Source of the DNA: Variovorax sp. KK3
GTDB taxonomy: Bacteria; Pseudomonadota; Gammaproteobacteria; Burkholderiales; Burkholderiaceae_C
Length of the DNA stretch: 64,000 bases
Direction: 5' to 3'
Assembly (NCBI RefSeq): GCF_001984055.1
Contig: NZ_LYVO01000023.1
Span: 1-64,000, forward strand
In this document: positions 59,196-64,000 of the stretch, piece by piece
How the letters are laid out: every line of letters begins with the position of its first letter
How positions within the stretch are numbered: position 1 is the first letter of the stretch
The notes under the pieces: generated by a model
Told to the model about the DNA's origin: nothing
The model's database searches: none
What the model saw: the letters and a program-made list of their open reading frames with translations, nothing else
Translations under genes and position numbers: made by a program

Positions 59196-60008
59196 ATGAG
59201 TCAAGCCAACACCCTCCTCGACGTCAACGGCATCGAGGTCATCTACAACCACGTGATCCTGGTGCTCAAGGGCGTGTCGCTCACGGTGCCCGAAGGCGGC
59301 ATCGTCGCGCTGCTGGGCGGCAACGGCGCGGGCAAGACCACGACGCTGCGCGCGGTGTCGAACCTGCTGGCCGGCGAGCGCGGCGCGGTGACCAAGGGCA
59401 CCATCGAGCTGCGCGGCGAGCGCATCGAGGCGCTGTCGCCGGCCGAGCTGGTGAAGCGCGGGCTCATCCAGGTGATGGAAGGCCGCCACTGCTTCGCCCA
59501 CCTCACGATCGAAGACAACCTGATGACCGGCGCCTACACGCGCACCGACGGCAAGGCCGCGGTGGCGCAGACGCTGGAAAAGGTCTACGCCTACTTCCCC
59601 CGCCTGAAGACGCGGCGCGGCTCGCAGGCCGCCTACACCTCGGGCGGCGAACAGCAGATGTGCGCCATCGGCCGCGCGCTGATGGCCAACCCGAGCATGG
59701 TGCTGCTCGACGAACCGTCGATGGGCCTGGCGCCGCAGATCGTCGACGAGGTGTTCGGCATCGTGAAGGACCTCAACGAAAAGGAGAAGGTCACCTTCCT
59801 GCTGGCCGAACAGAACACCAACATGGCGCTGCGCTACGCCGACTACGGCTACATCCTCGAGAACGGCCGCATCGTGATGGACGGCGAGGCGAAGAGCCTG
59901 CGCGAGAACGAGGACGTGAAAGAGTTCTACCTGGGCGTAGGCGGCGCGGACCGCAAGAGCTTCCGTGACGTCAAAAGCTACAAGCGCAGAAAGCGGTGGT
60001 TGGCATGA
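59196..60008 (+). CDS. livF: Branched-chain-type ABC transporter ATP-binding protein (LivF-like)
   Basis: A 270-residue ABC ATPase: Walker A GGNGAGKTT (about residues 44-52), signature YTSGGEQQMCAIGRAL, Walker B SMVLLDEPSMGLAP, H-loop switch LLAEQNTN (His replaced by Gln/Asn as usual for LivF). The C-terminal VGGADRKSFRDVKSYKRRKRWLA is a basic tail found in related clusters. Stop overlaps the following ligase start by 4 bp. Confidence 0.93.
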   Translation: MSQANTLLDVNGIEVIYNHVILVLKGVSLTVPEGGIVALLGGNGAGKTTTLRAVSNLLAGERGAVTKGTIELRGERIEALSPAELVKRGLIQVMEGRHCFAHLTIEDNLMTGAYTRTDGKAAVAQTLEKVYAYFPRLKTRRGSQAAYTSGGEQQMCAIGRALMANPSMVLLDEPSMGLAPQIVDEVFGIVKDLNEKEKVTFLLAEQNTNMALRYADYGYILENGRIVMDGEAKSLRENEDVKEFYLGVGGADRKSFRDVKSYKRRKRWLA

Positions 60009-61252
60009 GCGACTTCTACGACCCGCTCGAAACACGCGACCCCGCAGAACGCGAGCGGGACTTGCTGGCCGCGCTGCCCAAGCAGATCATGCAGGCGCAG
60101 ACCGCTGCGCCGGCCTTCGCGAAGATCCTCGACGGCGTGAAGCCTGCCGACGTCACGAGCCGCGAGGCGCTGGCCCGCTTGCCGGTGACGCGCAAATCCG
60201 AGCTTCTGGAACTGCAGCAGGCCGGCCGCGCGAGCGACCCCTTCGGCGGTTTCTCGGCCATCCGCTTCGGCCCGCGCATGCTTCGCGTGTTCGCGAGCCC
60301 CGGCACCATCTACGAGCCCGAGGGCGAGGCGCGCGACTACTGGCGCACCGCACGTGCCCTGCACGCGGCGGGCTTCCGCAGCGGCGAGCTGGTGCACAAC
60401 TGCTTCAGCTACCACATGACACCGGCCGGTTCGATCATGGAAAGCGGCGCGCGCGCATTGGGCTGCACCGTGTTCGCCGGCGGCACCGGCCAGACCGAGC
60501 AGCAGGTCGATGCGATCGTGGACCTGAAGCCCGCCGGCTACGCAGGCACGCCGAGCTTTTTGAAGATCATCCTGGAGAAGGCCGCCGAACGGAACGTCGC
60601 CCTGCCCTCGCTGACCAAGGCGCTGGTGTCGGGCGAGGCCTTCCCGCCCAGCCTGCGCGACTGGATCGCCGAGCGCGGCGTGACGGGCACGCAGTGCTAC
60701 GCCACCGCCGACCTGGGCCTGATCGCTTATGAAACCTCGGCACGCGAAGGCCTGGTGCTCGACGAAGGCGTGATCGTCGAGATCGTGCGCCCCGGCACCG
60801 GCGACCCGGTGCCCGAGGGCGAGGTCGGCGAGATCGTCGTGACCACGCTCAACCCCGACTACCCGCTGATCCGCTTCGGCACCGGCGACCTGTCGGCCGT
60901 GCTGCCGGGCCGCTGCCCCACCGGCCGCACCAACGCGCGCATCAAGGGCTGGCTCGGCCGCGCCGACCAGACCACCAAGGTGCGCGGCATGTTCGTGCAT
61001 CCGGGCCAGGTGGCGAGCATTGCCAAGCGATTTCCCGAAGTGCAGCGCGCGCGGCTCGTCGTCGCGGGCGAGATGGGCGACGACCGCATGACGCTCAAGC
61101 TCGAATGCGCCGATCGCCCCGAAGGCCTGGCCGAGCGGGTGGCCGATGCGATTCGCGAGCACACCAAGCTGCGCGGCGACGTCGAACTGGTCGCGCCGGG
61201 CAGCCTGCCGAACGACGGCAAGGTCATCGAGGACGCGCGCAGCTACCGCTAG
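60005..61252 (+). CDS. Phenylacetate-CoA-ligase-like AMP-binding protein
   Basis: A 415-residue PaaK-like ANL protein. It aligns by ALARLPVTRKSELLELQQAG, GYAGTPSFLKIILEKAAERN, TALVSGEAFPPSLRDW-type block, and GWLGRADQTTKVRGMFVHPG near the C-terminus, as in PaaK. The Gly/Ser/Thr-rich ATP loop normally SSGTTGKP reads FASPGTIYEPEG here, so adenylation activity may be altered. It is the last gene of the importer operon, overlapping livF by 4 bp. Likely substrate is an aromatic acid, by inference. Confidence 0.88.
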   Translation: MSDFYDPLETRDPAERERDLLAALPKQIMQAQTAAPAFAKILDGVKPADVTSREALARLPVTRKSELLELQQAGRASDPFGGFSAIRFGPRMLRVFASPGTIYEPEGEARDYWRTARALHAAGFRSGELVHNCFSYHMTPAGSIMESGARALGCTVFAGGTGQTEQQVDAIVDLKPAGYAGTPSFLKIILEKAAERNVALPSLTKALVSGEAFPPSLRDWIAERGVTGTQCYATADLGLIAYETSAREGLVLDEGVIVEIVRPGTGDPVPEGEVGEIVVTTLNPDYPLIRFGTGDLSAVLPGRCPTGRTNARIKGWLGRADQTTKVRGMFVHPGQVASIAKRFPEVQRARLVVAGEMGDDRMTLKLECADRPEGLAERVADAIREHTKLRGDVELVAPGSLPNDGKVIEDARSYR

Positions 61253-61272
61253 CCGAAGCGCTAGCCGAAGCG
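61249..61272 (+). repeat. Two tandem copies of CTAGCCGAAGCG
   Basis: A perfect 12-bp direct duplication covering the end of the PaaK-like gene; the stop codon TAG falls in the first copy. The remaining 61273-61456 gap shows no gene. Confidence 0.8.
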
Positions 61273-61456
61273 TCTCGCCCGCGGGATGTGCGCTTGCTCA
61301 CGCGCACATCGGTCGCCACTTCGGTGCGCGACAAATCATCAGATTTGGTCCTGAGAAGTCTGCCTAGACTCCGGCGCGCATTCGCTCCGCGCCGCCTGAA
61401 TGCGTGCAGTTCGCCGCTGCGAACGCCAGGCGCCGACTTCACGAGACCTGTTCGAC

Positions 61457-62914
61457 ATGACCCAGAGACCTTGGCTGCTCGCCGCAGCCTTTTGCACGAT
61501 GCTTCTCTCCGCCTGCGGCGGTGGTGGTGGTGGCAATGGATTCGGCACCTTTGCCGCAATCGGAGCGCCGGCATCCGCCTCCGCACCCACGCAGACACCG
61601 GAATCTGCATCGCCGGGGCCGACCGAATCGCCCCAACCCGCACCGTCCGATGCCGCATCTCCCAAATCAGACGAAGCGCCGCCGCTCAAGCTGCACGCAG
61701 TCGGAGGCACCCTGAGCGGGCTGGCTGGCGGAGAGTCGATCGTCCTGCTGAACAACGGCGCCGATGCGCTGACGGTCACCACGGCGGGCTCGTTCCGATT
61801 CGCCACGGCGCTGGCATCCGGCACCACTTACTCGGTGACGATCGGCACACAACCGCTTTGGCAAAACTGCACGCTCGGCAATGCCAGCGGGACGATCGCG
61901 GCCCAGGCCATCGTCGACGTGAGCGTGAATTGCACGGCCGCGCCAGTCGGCGTCACCACGCTGGCGGGCGATCCGCTGATGGGCGGGACTTCGGTGAACG
62001 GCGTCGGCAACAAGGCGTCCTTCAACGGTCCGATCGGCGTGGCGACCGATTCGCAAGGCAACGTCTACGTCGCCGAATACTTCGGCCATGCCATCCGCAA
62101 GATCGGGCCCGATGGCACCGTCACCACCTTCGCAGGTTCGACGAGCCCGGGCTTTCAAAACGGACGAGGCGCCAGCGCCTCCTTCAGCTCCCCGGTCAGC
62201 GTCGCGGTAGACGCCGCCGACAACGTGTATGTGGGAGACCAGGGAAACCATGCCATCCGCAAGATCACCCCGGCCGGTGACGTCACCACGCTGGCGTTGC
62301 TGGACGACGCCGGCGGGCCGGCGTCCATCGAGCCGTACGGCCTCGCGCTCGATGCGCAGGGCAACCTCTACGCGGCGGATTTCCGCAGAAGTCTCGTGCT
62401 CAAGATCACGCCGGGGGGCGTGGTCAGCACCCTCGCCGGCTCGGTCTACGGCGCGACCGATGGCACCCATTTCAACGCGTCGTTCAGTGCGCTGATGGGC
62501 ATGTCGATCGACGCGAGCGGCAACCTTTACCTTGCCGACCACGATTTCAGTTTGATCCGCAAGGTCACTCCGGCAGCCGTCGTCAGCACCTTGGCCGGGT
62601 CACGAACCGGCTCGGGCTCGGCGGACGGGCGCGGTGCAGACGCCTCCTTCTTCTTTCCGTCGAGCGTCGCCGCAGATCGCGCGGGCAACGTCTTCGTGGC
62701 GGACACCAACAACCACACGGTGCGCAAGATTTCGCCCGACGGCGCGGTCACCACGGTGTCCGGCTCTGCGCTGGCGGGCCCAGGCACCGTCGACGGTGCC
62801 GGCAAGGATGCTCGGCACAACACGCCGATGGGCATTGCGGTCGACGCGGCTGGCCACGTCTACGTCGCCGATTACTTTGGCCACACGATCCGCAAGCTCG
62901 CAGCGCGGCGTTGA
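61457..62914 (+). CDS. NHL-repeat lipoprotein
   Basis: A 485-residue lipoprotein (LLSAC, Cys20, followed by GGGGGG). A Ser/Pro/Thr-rich linker (about residues 28-75) precedes a beta-domain (about 80-165, with Cys in WQNCTLG and VNCTA). A six-bladed NHL/SMP-30-like propeller from about residue 170 follows, with repeats such as GNVYVAEYFGHAIRKIGPDG, VYVGDQGNHAIRKITPAG, LYLADHDFSLIRKVTPAA, VFVADTNNHTVRKISPDG and VYVADYFGHTIRKLA. Probably a periplasm-facing or surface scaffold; no catalytic motif seen. Confidence 0.88.
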   Translation: MTQRPWLLAAAFCTMLLSACGGGGGGNGFGTFAAIGAPASASAPTQTPESASPGPTESPQPAPSDAASPKSDEAPPLKLHAVGGTLSGLAGGESIVLLNNGADALTVTTAGSFRFATALASGTTYSVTIGTQPLWQNCTLGNASGTIAAQAIVDVSVNCTAAPVGVTTLAGDPLMGGTSVNGVGNKASFNGPIGVATDSQGNVYVAEYFGHAIRKIGPDGTVTTFAGSTSPGFQNGRGASASFSSPVSVAVDAADNVYVGDQGNHAIRKITPAGDVTTLALLDDAGGPASIEPYGLALDAQGNLYAADFRRSLVLKITPGGVVSTLAGSVYGATDGTHFNASFSALMGMSIDASGNLYLADHDFSLIRKVTPAAVVSTLAGSRTGSGSADGRGADASFFFPSSVAADRAGNVFVADTNNHTVRKISPDGAVTTVSGSALAGPGTVDGAGKDARHNTPMGIAVDAAGHVYVADYFGHTIRKLAARR

Positions 62915-63087
62915 GGCACCGGCACGCAGCGATCGGTCGCCCACCGCGCCCAGCCGATGGCTTCAGGACATGCGTACGCCGGCCATGTAAAGACCGCCGG
63001 ATCGCCCGCGTCCGAACCCAGCCGTAGGAGATGACTGACAGACACGCACCACTTCCCGTGGAGAGTGAGTACGTTTGTGTCAGTCCG

Positions 63088-63106
63088 CCTGGAGATCACC
63101 TCCAGG
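63088..63106 (+). other. Stem-loop just upstream of the zinc-ribbon gene
   Basis: CCTGGAG (63088-63094), ATCAC, CTCCAGG (63100-63106), a perfect 7-bp stem 8 nt before the ribosome-binding site GGAGGA (63115-63120). Could affect translation or bind a regulator. Nothing else is seen in the 62915-63128 gap. Confidence 0.35.
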
Positions 63107-63128
63107 CCATCCACGGAGGAATCTCGTC

Positions 63129-64000
63129 ATGCCCGTCATTTGTGCGGCCTGCGGCAGCAGCAACCGGGAGAACGCGAAGTTCTGCATCGGTTGCGCGGGT
63201 CGCTTGCCCGGCTTCGCGCCGAGTGGGCCTGCGGCGCTCGGCGCCACCCCGAGCAGCCCTGCGCCGCTGGCGCCAGCCTTCGGAGCGTTCAGCGCCATCG
63301 GCCCAACGGACGAACCCGATCCGCGCGGGGCGCGAAGCGCAAGCCATTCGACACGCAGCGGAAGCGCCTGGCGTCGCGACGATCCGCTCGCGCTGCTGCC
63401 GGCCGAAACGCCGGCGTTCTGGCTGCGACTGGGAATGGTCGGCGTGGCGATGGGCGTGGTCTTCATCGGCTGGTATGTGTACGTGACGCGCGGCGTCGAC
63501 TCGCCCGCTTTGGTCAACGACGTGACGGCCGCACTGTCGACGGAAGAACGCAAGCCGACGCCGGAAGAAGCGCGGGACCTGGCGACGCCCGAGGAATCGA
63601 CGCGGAGCGCTGCTGCACCGAGCAAGGCGGAATCGCCGGCGCCACTAGGCGCAGCGGACGCACTGGCACTGGCCGCGCCGAATTCTGCGACCACCGCCAA
63701 GCGCGCCTCGCCTCCTGCGTCGGCGCGTACTGAGGCGAGGACCGAGCCGCCCCCGAACACGGGGGCCCCGGCAGCCGCATCGACGCGCGCCGCCGCCGCA
63801 GCAGCAGCAACCGCACCCGCCGCACCCTCTGCACCGCCAGCAGCAGCGCCTGGCACCCGCACCGCATCGGCCGCGCCGACGAGCGAACGCCGGCGCAGCG
63901 AAGCGGGCCGCGCCGAGCGACAGCAACCGCGCGCCGCAGCGCGCACCGCCGATGACGATGACGTGGCCCCGAACTCGGCCGCACCCACCATGTCGTGGAT
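63129..64000 (+). CDS. Zinc-ribbon membrane protein with Ala/Pro-rich tail (3' end beyond window)
   Basis: The frame is open from ATG 63129 to the window end (290 codons). N-terminal zinc ribbon: MPVICAACGSSNRENAKFCI then GCAGRL, with two CxxC pairs (Cys5, 8, 19, 22). A Pro/Ala linker follows, then one transmembrane helix (about residues 100-119: FWLRLGMVGVAMGVVFIGWY). The rest is a low-complexity Ala/Thr/Pro/Ser/Arg region that ends in an acidic patch (ADDDDVAPNSA). GGAGGA lies 8 nt before the ATG. Function unknown; such zinc_ribbon_2 proteins are often membrane-linked regulators. The missing C-terminus may hold another domain. Confidence 0.75.
   Translation, partial: MPVICAACGSSNRENAKFCIGCAGRLPGFAPSGPAALGATPSSPAPLAPAFGAFSAIGPTDEPDPRGARSASHSTRSGSAWRRDDPLALLPAETPAFWLRLGMVGVAMGVVFIGWYVYVTRGVDSPALVNDVTAALSTEERKPTPEEARDLATPEESTRSAAAPSKAESPAPLGAADALALAAPNSATTAKRASPPASARTEARTEPPPNTGAPAAASTRAAAAAAATAPAAPSAPPAAAPGTRTASAAPTSERRRSEAGRAERQQPRAAARTADDDDVAPNSAAPTMSW

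Overview
The window is chromosomal DNA of a GC-rich betaproteobacterium, most likely a member of the Comamonadaceae close to Variovorax. This placement is an inference from gene content and style: two tripartite-tricarboxylate (Bug) binding proteins, several CoA-activating and CoA-transferring enzymes, an ohrR-ohr pair, a full kdp operon, and a GC-rich intergenic repeat of a type common in that family. Genes are densely packed, many overlap by 4 bp (ATGA), and no tRNA, rRNA, IS element, prophage or CRISPR array was seen.

Layout. 1-1295: end of a class II aldolase gene, a 4-oxalocrotonate-tautomerase-like gene and a small secreted protein. 1380-2822: an isolated leucine-rich-repeat gene of clearly lower GC, probably acquired. 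2929-6926: HSL-type esterase and purT (minus strand), then 3-hydroxybutyryl-CoA dehydrogenase and a crotonase (plus strand). 7072-8078: the organic-peroxide switch ohrR-ohr with a visible operator and promoter. 8177-13205: a DUF2855 protein, SrkA-like kinase and an M16 lipoprotein peptidase. 13232-18029: a LysR regulator divergent from an acyl-CoA dehydrogenase, Bug receptor and CoA-transferase operon. 18035-21365: htpG followed by a P450 gene.

21645-27000 encodes a compact chaperone/usher-like surface-structure operon: two secreted subunit-like proteins, a small beta-rich protein, a PapD-like chaperone, an outer-membrane barrel with a C-terminal SdrD_B/Cna_B-like domain, and a small subunit-like protein. 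It is the best candidate here for an under-described system. 27008-31947: two paralogous repeat-containing secreted proteins flanking a metallo-beta-lactamase-fold lipoprotein, two small unknown genes, and a two-component system. 32118-35259: three overlapping genes, a minimal catalase-like protein, an unknown protein and a DyP-type peroxidase, with a large cyclase/ATPase/TPR regulator converging on them (35295-38654).

38797-40353 holds an SDR gene and a pseudouridine synthase. 40409-48826 is a complete kdp high-affinity K+ system (kdpF-A-B-C-D-E) with two extra single-membrane-span small proteins, and helically phased TTTACG repeats upstream. 49127-52093: a small unknown protein, a second Bug receptor, an SDR gene and an unusual SRAP-fold protein lacking the catalytic Cys2. 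52104-61252: a Crp/Fnr regulator divergent from a branched-chain-type ABC importer operon (livG-H-M-binding protein-livF) bracketed by two acyl-CoA ligases, which suggests uptake plus CoA activation of an aromatic or fatty carboxylate. 61457-64000: an NHL-repeat lipoprotein and a zinc-ribbon membrane protein that runs off the window.
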